Below, piece by piece: positions 1 through 18,167 of a stretch of 64,000 bases of DNA; position 1 is the stretch's first letter, and each line of letters starts with the position of its first letter. The DNA lies in NCBI GenBank assembly GCA_030544235.1, contig CM060472.1, positions 18,878,154 to 18,942,153 on the forward strand, read 5' to 3'. The notes beneath the pieces were generated by a model that was not told the DNA's origin, made no database searches, and saw only the letters and a list, made by a program, of their open reading frames with translations. Position numbers and translations under genes: made by a program. This stretch comes from Lepturacanthus savala (lineage: Eukaryota > Chordata > Actinopteri > Scombriformes > Trichiuridae).

Positions 1-829
1 CATCTGCTGAATGTGGAAAGCTTCTTTGGGCTTATTGAAACTCAGTTTAAGGGTCGGGCCTGAAAGCATGATTTGTGACATCACAACTGGTTTGGAGGCT
101 AATCATGGTCCAATATTCAACTAACACAAGTGTGATGTGGGAACCTGAAGCCACGATTGCACAAAGACTGAAAACGGACATTTCACTTAGGAAGGAAAGA
201 ACAAGATTAAGGAGCAGTTTCTTGTTTCAAGGTTTTTCAACGAAGGAGAAATTATGTATTATTCATGAGGTAATTAGAAAAAGTACACATCATTATTCCA
301 ACAGATCATATTTATGTATTTACATAGAAAATGATACTATATTTAAAACTATATCTAAAATACTGAGTTACAAGTATATAATTCAAAATGTAGCCTAAGT
401 AGAAGAACAGAAGTATTATCAGAAACATGTAGTAATCAAAGTATGAAAAGTAAAAGTACTATTAATGCAGAGTGCTTTATTATTATAATAATATCCTATA
501 ATACAATATTTGTTTGTATCACGAACAAACACATGAGAACATTTTAATAACATTGTACTTCATCAACAGGAGGCAATTTCATATACTTGGAGTAGATTAA
601 TAATAAAAGAACTGCATCATAGTAGTAAAGTAGTAAAGTACCCTATATGTACTTCGTTACCTCCCACCACTGTGTACATCATGTGTAGGTTTGGATCTTT
701 AAACCCCAGCAGCCAGTGACTGCTCCTTCTTACACCGTTATTACGGTAATCTGAAGCGCAGGAAAGCAACCGTCGCTGTCGCGCAGCACTTAGCGGATGA
801 AGTGCGCATTTCATGCATGATGTAGTTGA
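1..829. other. Upstream flank of C1orf43, no gene seen
   Basis: No convincing coding sequence. Positions about 385-655 look like a worn copy of the dispersed teleost 'AAGTAAAAGTACT' repeat family, with AGTAAAAGTACTATTAATGC near 450 and repeated AGTAGTAAAGTA near 625-645. The rest is AT-rich single-copy-looking sequence. Short open frames here have no recognisable domains. Confidence 0.5.
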
Positions 830-961
830 ACAGCAGCAGCAGCAGCAACGTCGGGTCATCGATTGGTTTCATTTCTGGAAACATCCCCTGGAAGGTGGAG
901 CGCGATAAACATCCGTTCACGTGCGTCGCCGCAGTTTCAGGAGGCTCCGCCGCGCGCAAAC
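830..961 (+). promoter_or_regulatory. Proximal promoter / 5' UTR of C1orf43
   Basis: The sequence becomes CpG-rich from about 760 and stays so across the first two exons. A perfect E-box CACGTG lies at 918-923, 39 bases before the start codon. A short (CAG)n run lies near 831-846. No TATA box is evident, which fits a CpG-type housekeeping promoter. The transcription start is not determined; the assignment is inferred from position and composition. Confidence 0.5.
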
Positions 962-3900
962 ATGGCAGAGTCGTCGCCTTTATCCGGGGTGAATGTCGTG
1001 CTGGTTATGGCCTATGGCAGCTTGGTGAGTAACACTGATATTTACCTGTGACGCTGCGGCTGCAGCTGAGAGGAAGAAGCCTCACGCTGGTTTGTGTCTG
1101 CAGGTGTTTGTGCTGCTGTTCATCTTCGTCAAGAGACAAATCATGCGGTTTGCAATGAGATCCCGCCGCGGACCGCACGCACCTATCGGCCACAACGCAC
1201 CTAAGGTAAGGAAATCTGCTTTTGTTGGGTAGTAATATTAACAGTAATATTTCAGTACACGCGCCACACAAAATGTACAATAAATAATCCAATACACATC
1301 CATCTTAGACAGTTTAACCGAGGTCAACAGTACATGAGTATTTATATGTGATGCTACTTTATGCTTCCACTGCATTTCAAAGGGAAATATATATATATAT
1401 ATATTTATTTTATTCCACTACATTTATCTGACACTTAGCTTCTTTCCGGATTTAGATTGTACATAAAATGATTTTGTTTTATTATTATTATAATTTCTAT
1501 TGAGCCTTTATTTATATAAATCCAATACATTTAAATGTAACTTGTTTAAATTGTCTGCTCTATTATTATTTTTTTATTCTATGCTTTAAAAAGTTCAATA
1601 AAGATACATAATTAGTATTATAACAATAATAATTATTATTATTCTTACATAACTCTTGACACACACATTATGATACAGTGCTAAGGTGCAACTAAAACAA
1701 TTTAATCACATTTCTAACCCTCAAAAATAACTTTATAAATCATTCTTATTAAAAATCTAAATTGAGTTATACATTCTTAAATGTATATTGTCTGTATTCC
1801 ATAAATTGACTCAATCTTCTACCCGTAATGCTTTATATGAAGCACTTTGATTGGGTTTGTTGTTGAACTAAATACTTCTATGAACAAACTCACCCCTGTT
1901 GCCCTCCAGGGTCTGAAGGAGGAGATCGACTCCAGACTGTCCAGGGTCCAGGAGATCCGCTTTGAGCCGCGTCTCCTGTCGGAAGAAGACGACAGGCTGA
2001 AACAAGGATCACAGCTCAGTCAGTGTCTTCATCACTTCCTCCCGTCGCCACCCGAATCTCCAAATTGTCTCGTGTAATTTAATTAGCATGTTTTTTCTGT
2101 TTTAAAGGTTGCTATAACTACCTGTACCGGATGAAAGCGCTGGATGCCATCCGTGACTCGGGTGAGATGCACTTTACTGCAATCTGGTTAAAACTAAAAA
2201 AAAAAATTACCAAGAAGTAAAAAAGTAGAATCTTAAAAAGTAAATTCATGACAATCAAAACACTGATTTGTGCAAAGCAGAGTTTGATGTTGACAAGTAT
2301 TCGTCCATAAGGAGTCTGGCCTTTAATTAGATTCAATTAAAAATAAAAACTCAACAAAACATACAACATTGGTTTAGTCATTTTTAGCCATTTTAATCCG
2401 GAAAAATGACATATTGCGCCTTTAAGCGTATCAGTCGATTGCAGCTGATTTAATTGTTTACTGTTATTTGAGCTTATGAATGAATTTTGAATATAATAAA
2501 TGTAGTCGTCGTCATTTTCATTGATCTAATATTGCAGAAGATGAAGCTGTGCTTATTAATGTCTTCAGCTATCTGCTATTCTCTATTTAAGAGTGATTAT
2601 GAGACCTTGTAATAGTTTTAATGCATATAAGCTACAAAAGATCAAATAAAGAGTATCAATCAAGACATGATTTGTTCTTTCCCAGGGATTCCTCTGCTGG
2701 AGATCAGCCGCTCGGCCAGTGCGTTTACGGGCCGTAACTTCCGGAGTTGGCTGCTGGAGCTGAGAAACTCTCACTCTCTGATCAAGAGCAGCCGCAGCGC
2801 GCTGATCGATCGGCTGCTGGAAGGTTACGACAGCGCTCGCCACGGGACCGGGGTGAGGGCCGCAGCACTTTGTAAAATAATGGATGATGGGAGAAGAGCT
2901 GGACATGTTGGGTTCAACTAAGGGGTTGGTGGTAGTTTAAAACAAAGCCTACTGATCAAAATGTGTTTTATTCTTAATGACCTACTTTTAACATGTAAAA
3001 GCTGTAATAGCTGGAACATAGAGTGATACATATCAGTGGATAAGGCTGACTATTTATTATTTTTAACTATCTATTTTCTAACTATATCTAAAAGTAACCA
3101 TTTTATATTAAAATAGATTTTTCATTTCTCTGTTAAATAACTGGCTGTTTCATTCAATGATTGATCCATGATAAAGGGAAATAAGACGTTAATGAGCCAA
3201 GGAGGAGCAGCCTTGGTTTGCTTGAGTGAAACTATCAATGTGATATTGAAGTATTTTTATATTGTTTCGATGATGCGGATACTGACGATATATATTGATA
3301 TTGTTTAATTACCCAGGCCTGGTTTAATGTTTTTGTAATAGCCACTGTTGCTGGTGAAAGACTTGACACGCTTTTTGTTTCAGGTGTTTGGGGAAGCTGA
3401 GTTTCTTGAGTACCAGCAGGCTCTCGTTGAACTCGCTGATGTGTAAGTGTTATTGCACGATCAATGATTGTTTCCGATCGGCGTTTCTCAGTGTAAACAG
3501 ACAACACGCTCGTCAGCTCTTTTCCTGCAGCAGCGTTCTCTCACCTACCACTGCTGTTCATACTGACACTAGTATTTACCTCCCAAATAGTTCCACCAAT
3601 AAAATCACTTGTACTGATATTCAAATCAGAGGTGGATGAAGTACTTTCATCCAAAAATACCCAATGACAAGTAAAAGTCCTGAATTCAAAATGTTACTTC
3701 AGTAAAAGTGCATTCAGTTCATTATGCAGACTAAATGTGTTTAGGTATTCACCGCTTATTAAAGTATTTGTTGTACCGTAAATTCCCTAATATGAGCAGT
3801 TTAAATGGGCCCCTTTAAATGCCAGGAGCAGGTGTATATTTTGATAAATAATTGTCGATCACCATGGCTCCGGTGCAATAAAAAAAAAAAAAATGAAATT

Positions 3901-4404
3901 CAAACTTTCTGTCATAAAAACTTGAGAGAAGCAGCTGTGAGACATTTAACTATAGTACTGTAATCCTATGTTTGAAAAATGTAAGTTATACGGTAGTCTT
4001 AATAAATACATTTTGGTAAATTACCATATTTTTACAGTTTTGCTGAGTAAAGTATATAATCTCCTGTCTCAAATTACCGTGTGTTCTCAAATAAACATCT
4101 GCTCTGTTAAGTGACCGAAACAAATAAACTCTGCGGCTTATATTTGTTAATTTACCGTATATTTTGTAGTAATTGTGCTCCTCTCTCTAACCTCAGGGTG
4201 AAGGCCTACTCCAGCACCACCAGTCTGGACCAGCATCACCAGTCTGCAGCCAAGGACCTGACGGGCTCCCCTGTCCGCAGCACGCCCTCCACCATCCAGG
4301 TCACCTACCTGCCCTCCACCGGCCAGCGCAGCAAGAGGCCCAAACACTTCCTGGAGCTCAAAAGTTTCAAAGACAACTACAACACGCTGGAGAGCACGTT
4401 GTGA
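962..4404 (+). CDS. C1orf43: C1orf43 (NICE-3) homologue, membrane protein
   Basis: Seven exons with GT-AG junctions and matching phases: 962-1024, 1104-1205, 1910-2018, 2108-2161, 2686-2852, 3384-3442, 4197-4404. They give 762 nt, 253 aa, the length I recall for human C1orf43. The N-terminus starts MAESSPLSGVNVVLVMAYGS and continues into one hydrophobic segment (about residues 9-30) followed by a basic stretch (KRQIMRF, RSRR), so a single-pass N-terminal anchor is likely. Family signatures are CYNYLYRMKALDAIR, NFRSWLLELRN, HHQSAAKDLT, IQVTYLPS and the C-terminus KHFLELKSFKDNYNTLESTL. From knowledge of the human protein, it localises to Golgi/membranes and is needed for phagocytosis in macrophages; its biochemical activity is unknown. 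The start is the first ATG in the CpG-rich exon. The gene converges on tuft1. Confidence 0.93.
1330..1480. repeat. Fragment of dispersed teleost hAT-like MITE family in C1orf43 intron 2
   Basis: Contains the family phrases CTACTTTATGCTTCCACT and CCACTACATTTATCTGACAC, separated by a short (TA)n run. The same phrases recur near 22.6 kb and 49.6 kb. Family assignment rests on recognition of a very common teleost repeat, not on a search. Confidence 0.55.
3628..3780. repeat. Fragment of dispersed teleost hAT-like MITE family in C1orf43 last intron
   Basis: Begins with AGAGGTGGATGAAGTACTTT and includes GACAAGTAAAAGTCCTGAAT. Both are typical of the family copies seen elsewhere in the window, for example at 59136-59576. 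Confidence 0.6.
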
Positions 4405-4688
4405 GCAACTGGAGGCTGAGCTGGACGCAGATCTGTGTGCGCAACAGAAAAAGTCACTTCATCTGTGCTGGAAAACTCATAAATTTAAGGAGAATTTCAG
4501 CATTTTTTTCAACCCTTTAATGTTGCATTCACAACAAAAGACATGAAAATAGCCTCCAGACTCAGCTGCGGGTTGTGTGTATGAGACTCGTGTAGCTTGG
4601 CCCATTAAGAAGAGAAAGTGAAGGGAAATTATTGTTTTAATTCCAAAAGTTCCAAAAAAGAAATAAGCTTTTGTATTTTTTGATGCGA

Positions 4689-4735
<47 letters not shown>

Positions 4736-6162
4736 GTGTGCGTGTGTGTGTGTGCGTGTGCGTGCGCGCTTATAGAGTACAAATCACACAGGCTGTGGTG
4801 AGTGAGCTGTGTTTCTTGCTCAATAACGGAGTAAATCAAGATATTTTCTTTACGAAACACTAAAACATAGTTAAATATCGTCCAGGTTAAAAATACAGGA
4901 AACCTATTTTAAGTTTGTGAAAATGTTTCCTTACTACAGTAGTACTATTGTCAAACACTATTTTACATTACATTTTATATCAACTGTTAAAAATCTTGCA
5001 GTTTGTTGGATTGTTTCTGTTAATATTCTGAGCTCCTACGGACACATGTTGACAAAAGGCCTTTGTTCTTGTTTTGGACCTGATACATGTGCTGAGAATA
5101 CGAATATGAATGTAGCCAACCCGGCAAAATCGTTTTGGTTTTTTTTGTAAAACTGAGGGGAACGTGAGTTGGATTCCTTCTTATTTTGAGTAAAATGTCC
5201 AAATGTAAATATGAATGTACCTTTTGATCCGTTGTGTGTTTGTATGGATGTAAGATATTTATATGGAATAACTTATTTAAGTGATGTTGTGTGGTTTATA
5301 TTCGTGAGGTTTTGTAGTTTGAGATAAAATCCTTTCAGCCCACGTCCTCATAGTCAGTGTGTTTTATACTTCCACTAGGTGGCAGCATGAGGTAATAAGC
5401 CATAACAGAGAATGTGCACAAAATACTCTACCTTCAAATAGAAGTCCTACATTAAAAAAGTATTAGCAGCACTTGTTCCAACCCTCTGACATATGTGACA
5501 TTATTAAGAATATTAATACAAAAACATCAAGTATAAGTAAAGTAGCATCAAGGGAGATTACTGAAGTACAAGTACCTCAAACATTCTTTTACAGCATTTA
5601 CATTTTTTTATTTATTTATCAAAGTCAAAACAATAACAGGACAGGCATCACTTCAATGGATCTTTCTACAATATTCACAGTAAATAATTATATTACACAA
5701 ATCCAGGAGTGTAACTTATGTCAAGAAATAAACAGCAGTGTCTCTACAAACGCTGCAGAAGTGAGCGAGCTGTTGTTTCACGTCTATTGTTATTAAATAT
5801 GCAACAGGTTTGGCACAAAATAGGAAACTTGGTGGGCAAAGATAGTAATTTAAAGTATGATATCCTGTCCTTCCTATTTCTACACAAAGCCTCTAAGAAG
5901 TATTTTCCAGCATAACTAAAATCAATCAAGTCTAAAATATAAAATAGAATCATCACTCATTATATTCAACCCGGGCTACAGTCAGAACAACATATTCAAC
6001 GAAAACATAAATCACATTTCCAACGTTGACAACTGCGTGTTTGCCATCGGCAAAGTGGTGCAAAGCACTGAGGAATTTGACCTTTGAACCCCGAAGAGCA
6101 GGATTGAAGAAATGCTGACATGAGCAACACAAAGCGAATATATGTACATTTTTACAAGTGAA
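4405..6162. other. C1orf43 3' UTR and convergent intergenic DNA
   Basis: This follows the C1orf43 stop codon. It holds a TG/CG microsatellite at 4691-4768. AATAAA on the + strand at about 5729 is one possible C1orf43 polyadenylation signal, but several others exist further on. The stretch 5400-5600 has weak similarity to the dispersed 'AAGTAC' repeat. No further coding sequence is apparent. UTR ends are not resolvable from sequence alone. Confidence 0.45.
4691..4768. repeat. (TG)n microsatellite with CG interruptions
   Basis: About 20 uninterrupted TG units followed by CGTGTGTGTG blocks, about 290 bases after the C1orf43 stop codon and so probably within its 3' UTR. Confidence 0.9.
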
Positions 6163-6409
6163 GACTGAAACTGCCATAATTACAAATAAATGCATAAATG
6201 GCCCAATGAATAAATAATAAATGCCCATTTTTATTTATTTATATTTATGTATTATTTGCAGTAATAAATATGTATATTTAAAGGAAATAAATGAGGGGAA
6301 TAAAAACGGAAAATAATACAGAAATAAATGTAAAGATTATTAAACAAATTGGGGCATTTTGGCAATTTATTTATTGAGTAACTTATTATTGATTATGGCA
6401 GTTTCAGTC
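6163..6409. mobile_element. MITE with 18-bp terminal inverted repeats
   Basis: The left end reads GACTGAAACTGCCATAAT and the right end ATTATGGCAGTTTCAGTC, a perfect 18-bp inverted repeat around about 210 bp of very AT-rich DNA with many AATAAAT motifs in both orientations. There is no coding capacity. No clear target-site duplication was found. A second, more degraded copy with similar ends (TGCCATAATC ... GATTATGTCAGTTTC) spans about 25824-26320. It lies between the convergent 3' ends of C1orf43 and tuft1. Confidence 0.75.
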
Positions 6410-7230
6410 CACCATAAGTGTAACAGAGTTTTACATTAACAGAATCAGTTATAATCTCCACCTTCCATTTAAAATGACCCGTTAAAGCAGCTTACTCTAG
6501 CTTCTGCATGAGGTGGAAAACTTAACAGCAGTTTTACAGACGTCTTCACCTGACACTGCATCTTGGAGATTTGCTGACAAAGAACCAACTGCACAGATCT
6601 GTGTCTATTTATATCGTCTAAGAAGTTCGGTAAAATTCTCCTTCCTCGTTTCCTTTTTAAGGCTTCCCTCTACCAAAGGATCCCAGTCAGAATTCACTCT
6701 TACTTTCCTTACTTTCCCGGAGAAGTGATGCAGAACAGCCTCAAAAAAAAAAAAAAAGAAAGCTGCAAAAGGTTTAAAAGCCACACGCACAAGTTTGTGC
6801 AGATACTCTGCTCTGTTTTAACATGCACAAGTACGGTCTTTTGTTTTCTAGAATTCCACCAGGAATTATCCATGTGAACAAAGGCTTTTGGACAGAAAAG
6901 TGCTTTGAACTTTTCCTTTTTTGAACTTTTTTGTTTCCTTGCAGCATCTTCGTCCATCTGTAGGAACTAACTCAAGATCTTTCTGTTTGTCACCCTGAGG
7001 TTTGTTAAACCACTGTCGACCTGCGTTTTACACAGTAGTAGGTGAATAAATATATAATTATTAGGCTTGGGCTGACTTTCAATATCCAACATACATAATA
7101 TTTTTCAGTTTTGCTTATTTAATGTACCTGGTGTGTGATATTGCAAATATTGTTGAAATAAAATTATATTTTTTTTGAAAATCAGCCCAAACTTCTAATC
7201 GTTCCTTCAGTTGTTTCCATTTTTCCTGTT

Positions 7231-12630
<5,400 letters not shown>

Positions 12631-12690
12631 CTGAAGAGAAAGAAGGAGGATGAATGGAACCCGAGGACTAAATGGAGACGAATAGAGCAG

Positions 12691-12740
12691 CAGAGGAAGA
12701 AGAGGAAGAAGAGGAAGAAGAGGAAGAAGAGGAAGAAGAG
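12691..12740. repeat. (AGGAAGAAG)n purine tract upstream of tuft1 exon 2
   Basis: About five tandem nine-base units. In the tuft1 sense it is a long CTTCTTCCT pyrimidine tract about 60 nt upstream of the acceptor of exon 12559-12630. It creates spurious poly-Glu and poly-Ser open frames. Confidence 0.85.
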
Positions 12741-13030
12741 GGGCCGCGGACAAAGAGGAGGAGGTGGAGTTCCTCCGCTGACAACACACGGTGCCACAAT
12801 GAGGAGATGTTTCTACGTCTGGTGGTCATGACCAAACACCAAACACTCCAGACACAGGGGAAATGAAACCAAAAATACCAGTGTCCAAAATATCCGGGAA
12901 CGCTGAGTCACTAAAAACTCATTTTCATCTCCCTGGCAACAAAAAAGACATTTGGGAACAGCAACACACAACAATTCTAAGTAAATCCAGATGGTTTGAT
13001 TTGTCTTTGGTTTCACTCTGATGCCTGATG

Positions 13031-13075
13031 CTCTATTCTATTCTATTCTATTCTATTCTATTCTATTCTATTCTA
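13031..13075. repeat. (TTCTA)n pentanucleotide microsatellite
   Basis: About nine tandem copies of CTATT/ATTCT at the edge of a dispersed hAT-like MITE copy that starts at about 13076. Confidence 0.92.
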
Positions 13076-13775
13076 AGTATTAAGTACATGCAGATATGCT
13101 ACTTGAGTACAAATAGAAATACATAAAACAAAATACTCAATAACAAGTAAATGTATTACCAGGAAAATGTACTTAAAGTAAAGTAAAAGTTTTTTTTTTA
13201 AATCAATAAATACATGTGATCTGGAGCTAGTTTGAGATATTTTGGGAGATTTAAAATGCACATCAATGTTCACACAAAGTGCAAATTTAAAAAAGAAAAG
13301 ATTGACGGTTTATTGGAATATATCAGATATTAAAGTATAATAACTTGAGGTAAAATGTTAAAATTCTTTTATCTGAGAAGCTAAAAACTGCAGTGGAGAA
13401 GAAAGAACAATATGTCCCTTTTTTTCCTTTACCTCCTACTTTAAGGACATTTAGAAGACACCTTTGTCCAAAACTACATACAATGATAAAACAGCTTAAC
13501 TGATAAACAGTAGAAAATAAGAAAAAATATGAAAGAAATTACCAAAAAATAACATGAGAGAAAGGAAGAGGTGAATATGGTCAAACTGCAGCTTAAAAAG
13601 TGAGATTATTGATCATTTTCTTGTGAAACTTACGAGTCGTCCTGACTTCAAACGGCAGCTTCACCATCTCAGTAAAAAAGCATGAAAATAGCTGAGCGGG
13701 AACCAGCATCACATGGAAATACTCATCCTCAAAATTGTACTTAAGTACAGTACTCACAGACACTTTCCACCATTG
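13076..13775. repeat. Dispersed teleost hAT-like MITE copy
   Basis: Begins in AAGTATTAAGTACATGCAG, includes ACACAAAGTGCAAATTTAAA, and ends CAGTACTCAC...TTTCCACCATTG, close to the CCACCACTG terminus of this family. It may carry an unrelated insertion in the middle. Confidence 0.55.
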
Positions 13776-15479
13776 TATCTTTCCATCTAGTCTATTCTAT
13801 TGTGGGCTGTGAGTATTTGTATCCGCCCAGATTTTACGTAACAGGCTACAACATTCAACATTCCCCTGGAGCGAACAAACATGGCTTTGAACAGATAATC
13901 CTCCTCCTCTGGCAACACCCACATCAGTATCCGCAGGTACGATTCCAGAGAAACTATTTGACTCTTTGTGTGAATGTACAAAGAAAAACAAACCAGTTAA
14001 CTTGTTTAAAAAAAAGATCTCTATGAGTCAGCCGGTTCAAATAAAAAGGATTAAATAAATAAAAAGTGCTGACAAGTGAACTATATTTCATTTGGAGGGT
14101 GAAAGTCCAGGTGCAGTTTAGTTATGTAACAGCTATTTACTGATGTTTATCTTATCAATGATGATTATTGCTCACTATTAGTGAGAATCTGTTTGCATAT
14201 TTGTGTTTACAGTATTTTTGTGTATGAAAAAAAACAATCCAGCTCTCATCAGATGAAACATTTAACGAAATTATCCTTAATGATTCAAAAGAAAACCTGT
14301 AAAAACTCCTCATGCATTTTAATTAAAGCTTCTATAACTCTAAGAAGATATAGTTGTGCATCATTGTGACATCACAACTTTACGGAAGTCAGGCTGTGTG
14401 TTTTTCTGTGGGGATTGATGGGTTTGAAACCTGAGACAGTATTTATAGAATAACCAGATCTTCCTATAATCAAAAGGATATTAAAGATATGGGGGCCTTT
14501 AATTTTCCTTTTTTGGGTGTAACCGAGTATTGAGCTGCACAACTGACTCAAATTAAAAGCTAAAAAGCCAAAAAAGAACATAAACCAAATGTTCCGTAGA
14601 CGTGGGGACTGTAATTACCTTCACTTCTTTGTTGGTTTTTGTTCATAGTTTATAACAATCCATCATAACCAACAGTCCTTCGGTCTTTTGGAAGTTAAAC
14701 ACAGAGAAGCTGGTGGAGAATCTGTCTTCAGTCATAAAAACGTCTTTCTGTCAGAGAAGCATTTTTACATGTTTCACAGGCAGGTGTGATCCGACCGTGA
14801 CACGTAAAGTGCAAGAAAAACAGATGTTTAACCTCTTTGCAATGAATTATGGGACGTCACATTTTATGTTCACCTTCCTATAGAACTAATCATCACAGAA
14901 TCACTCTCTACACAGGTTTTCTGACACACACACACACCTTTAACTGCTCCGTGTGTGGCGACACATTCTCTGTATATCACAGATTGTCGTCAGCGTTAAT
15001 TATGTTGCAACAATGCATGCAAACTCATTATCCAGGAAACACAAAATAAAATAATATCTTTATAACCACTCCTTATTTCCTGGGAACCGCTTAACCTTTA
15101 ACTGGATGCAGATTCCAAGGAACCTGGGCGGTCACATTAACTGAGAAATGATTAAACCAGAAATGTAAGTGAAAGTTAATGGAATGAATGGAAATAGGGA
15201 AAAAAATATGTTGGAATTAGGTTGATACTGAAACTACGGGAGTTGTAAAATGCAGCATGAATCTAAAGGGTAAAAAGTTAAGCAAATACTGCAGGAGTGA
15301 AGCTTATCTTCAGCAGAGAAAGTTATCAGATAGCGCGTTAATGTGTCTGACGTCAGCTGAATATACAGTTTCTCTTCAGTAAAGGGCATTGTGTTTAGAA
15401 TATTAAGCTTATTACTGAAATAAATGGATGATTTAACTTCTGTTTTATGTGAGGAACCTGCGTGTGACTGGGTGGAGAC
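13776..15479. other. Intergenic / tuft1 upstream DNA, nothing recognised
   Basis: AT-rich sequence without domains or clear repeat termini. Either intergenic or a large first intron of tuft1, depending on where exon 1 lies. Confidence 0.45.
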
Positions 15480-15800
15480 TGTTAATAGTTTGAAAGTATG
15501 CGAACTCGCCTCCTACACGTCATGTTGTCAGACCGTACGTGTGGTTTGAAACAACAACAGAAAACCCGGCGTCGGTTTACGGATGGAAGCAGTGAACTCT
15601 GGGGTTCACCTGTCAGGCAACAGCTAAGCGGTTTAGCTTTGGCAGAGCTTTGTGTGTAATTGTCTGTTTGAAAAACCATCAGAGCTCAGGCGGTGACGGG
15701 CGGGCCCGCGTTTGACCTGCGGCGCGGCAGCTTCAGGCCTTTGAGGTGCGGCTCAATGACTTTTAGAGAAGAGAATGTTCCGCTCCTCTGCCACCAAGCA
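15480..15800 (-). promoter_or_regulatory. CpG-rich patch, candidate tuft1 promoter/first exon
   Basis: This is the only clearly CpG-rich patch between tuft1 exon 2 and cgn apart from the cgn 3' end; it contains GCGGTGACGGGCGGGCCCGC near 15690. On the minus strand CTGACAG precedes a good donor GTGAACC at about 15607. The one ATG-containing frame ending at that donor is in phase 1, but exon 12559-12630 needs phase 0, so I could not turn this into a coding exon. The promoter call is inference. Confidence 0.3.
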
Positions 15801-16224
15801 CACACGCACGTTTACATTTCACACGGTTTAACTCTTCTGGCTTCTCATTCCAACTGTTTTTTACTAAAACAGCATTATAATGTGTTTGAATATTATGCTT
15901 TTTATGTTTTTGTTACCATCAATCTGGCAAAGGACCAAAGATTGAAATAATTATTAATATTAATTGGTTGATACTCGTCCACAGAGCTTCACAATAAGCC
16001 CAACTATAACAGGTGGAAAATAATTATAAAATTTAAATTATAGTTTTGGTTTTCTATATCTTTAAATGAATACAAACAGTCAGTGGTGGAAGAAATACTC
16101 TTTCCTTAAGTAAAAGTATTAATTAAGTATTAAAGTAATGTAAAAGATCTGCATTCATAATCTTATTACCAGAAAAATAAACTAAACTAAATGTATTTGT
16201 TGTGTTGTGACTGATATAAAGCAG
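15801..16224. repeat. Intergenic DNA with a hAT-like MITE fragment
   Basis: From 16082, AGTGGTGGAAGAAATACTCT followed by AAGTAAAAGTATT is a terminal piece of the dispersed family. Nothing else was recognised. Confidence 0.6.
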
Positions 16225-16635
16225 CATTTTAATGTTAAATACTATTATACTGTATATACTGTTAAACTGTTACCCTAAAATTTACAGTATCTATGGCAGT
16301 AATTATCCAGAAAGTTACTTATTACTTTTTTACAGTAGAATTACTGCACTTCTATTTATAGCACTGTGTCATTACTGTAAAAATAAAAACAATTAAATAC
16401 TGTGACTTCAGTTGTATTTATAGTATTGGGTGATTAACTGCATGATAATAACACAGTAATAGTATAATAGTAACTCTTTGACTACTGTTATTTTCTACAG
16501 TAATACTTCAACTACTGTGATTTATTATTAAATACACAGCAATCTACTGTAATCATTGTTTACAGTAACGTTACTGTGTTTAACACATAAAGAACTGCAG
16601 ATCCACAGCAAAGTTTTACAGTATGGCTAGTATCT
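16225..16635. repeat. ACAGTA-rich dispersed repeat, copy A
   Basis: Dense in ACAGTA/TACTGT motifs. Shares ATCCAGAAAGTTACT, TTTACAGTAGAA, TTACTGTAAAA and AATACTGTGACT in the same order with a second copy at about 24945-25275, so the two are related insertions. Confidence 0.7.
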
Positions 16636-18167
16636 CAACTGCTTCATAAAATAATTCTGAGGTGATAAATTGGGTCAAAATAAGGAAAAGCAAAGTTGTC
16701 CTACATAAACTTGGGTTAATATTTCAAAATACTTCTTTAATCTTTTTTTCTTTTTGAGAAATCTTGTAAAGTTTTTCCTCTATGGGCTTCAAGCAGCTTT
16801 TATTTGAAACTACATGAGGAATATTTAAATGATATTTTAGTACATGACTTGGATTCTTTCGACCAGTGCAAATAGTTCAAGTTCACTAACGACATGTCAG
16901 TAGCACAGAGGTCAAAACCACAACAGGCACCGTGACACATGATTATAAATCAAAGAATCTGAGTTGCCTCTCGCACAAAACTGCTTATCAGCTGCTGTCA
17001 GACCCTGAACAGCCTGTGATTGTCTCTAAGGTGAAATTAAACATAGAATCGTTACATTCTTTTAGCCATATTCACTTAATAAAAGCTGCTGTTATGTCCT
17101 GATGAAACATCTGTGCAGTTCATGTACAGACAAGACACTGAGGACTAAACAGGTTTTACTGTCAAAGTGCTTCTTCTTTGTTCTAATTCAGATCTCCTCA
17201 TGTGAAAACTCTTTTCTGCTGAAAAAAGTGTCCTATCTTACTGCTGCAGGTGTTTTTTTTAAATGGGGAATTTGAGCGGAATCATATTAGAATATTTAAA
17301 AATAGTTTGATTCAAACTCAACAATTTAAAAAGAAATTATGACTAAAATATCACACAAATAAAAATTAAACTAAATTTAAGGCAGAAATTCAATTAACTA
17401 TGATTGCAAGGTACTAGAGATTCCATTGTTTTATAAATCCACATCCCTGTGTTTGATTTATAAAAGCAGCTTCAGAGATAAAAATCAACAGCAGGAACTG
17501 AAGCGATCAACAGCTGATTGATTCTTCCTTTGAAGTTAAGCAGCGTCGGAAGTAAAACTGAATCTGATAAGATCAAAAAGCACATTTACAGACAGGTTCA
17601 TGGCTGTAGAGACTCAGCATCATCACATTCAATACAAATGAAACCCTGACACTGCAAATATAAATGAAAACTGAATGTCTGGTCAGTTGAAGCTGCAGAT
17701 TAGTTCCTATGTTGGAACGGACATGGCATTAAACAGCACTGGATCAAGACAATTAACTGAGTTTGATCAGTCAGTTGCATCTTAATATTAATGTTAATAA
17801 TACTCGTTCAACATGTAGATGTACGGATTGATGTTGTCAAGGTAAATCTAATGTTAACTTATTGTTGTGACTCAAATAGACAAGTAGGCCCGTTGTTCTT
17901 TGTATAACAGTAATTACAGTTGTAGAGGCAGAAGTCTTCTTGTTTTTACTTGCTTAAGACCAAGCACCACAATGGAAATAAGTCTTGACTTTATTGTGAT
18001 TATCCCTTTATCTCTTTGTCTCTCTTTGTTTCAGATCTTCAAATAAAATATAATAACTCAATTGTACTTGAGTAAATGTTTGTTTTATTTCATCACTGCC
18101 GTTTCTCAACATTAAAAAATCCAGTCCAGCACAAATCAGATGATGGAGTACAGAGTAAAGTACAGTA
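16636..18167. other. Intergenic, nothing recognised
   Basis: AT-rich sequence with no long open frame, microsatellite or clear transposon end. Confidence 0.5.

Noticed and set aside
12650..12685. + strand ATG frame reading MNGTRG, like the start of human tuftelin
   Set aside because: It is on the opposite strand from tuft1 and stops after 11 residues; coincidence.
13031..13075. Tandem array considered as CRISPR-like
   Set aside because: Simple pentanucleotide microsatellite without spacers in a vertebrate genome.
13634..13667. Minus-strand candidate tuft1 exon 1 (MVKLPFEVRTT with donor GTAAGT)
   Set aside because: It ends in phase 1 while exon 12559-12630 needs phase 0; joining them gives an early stop.
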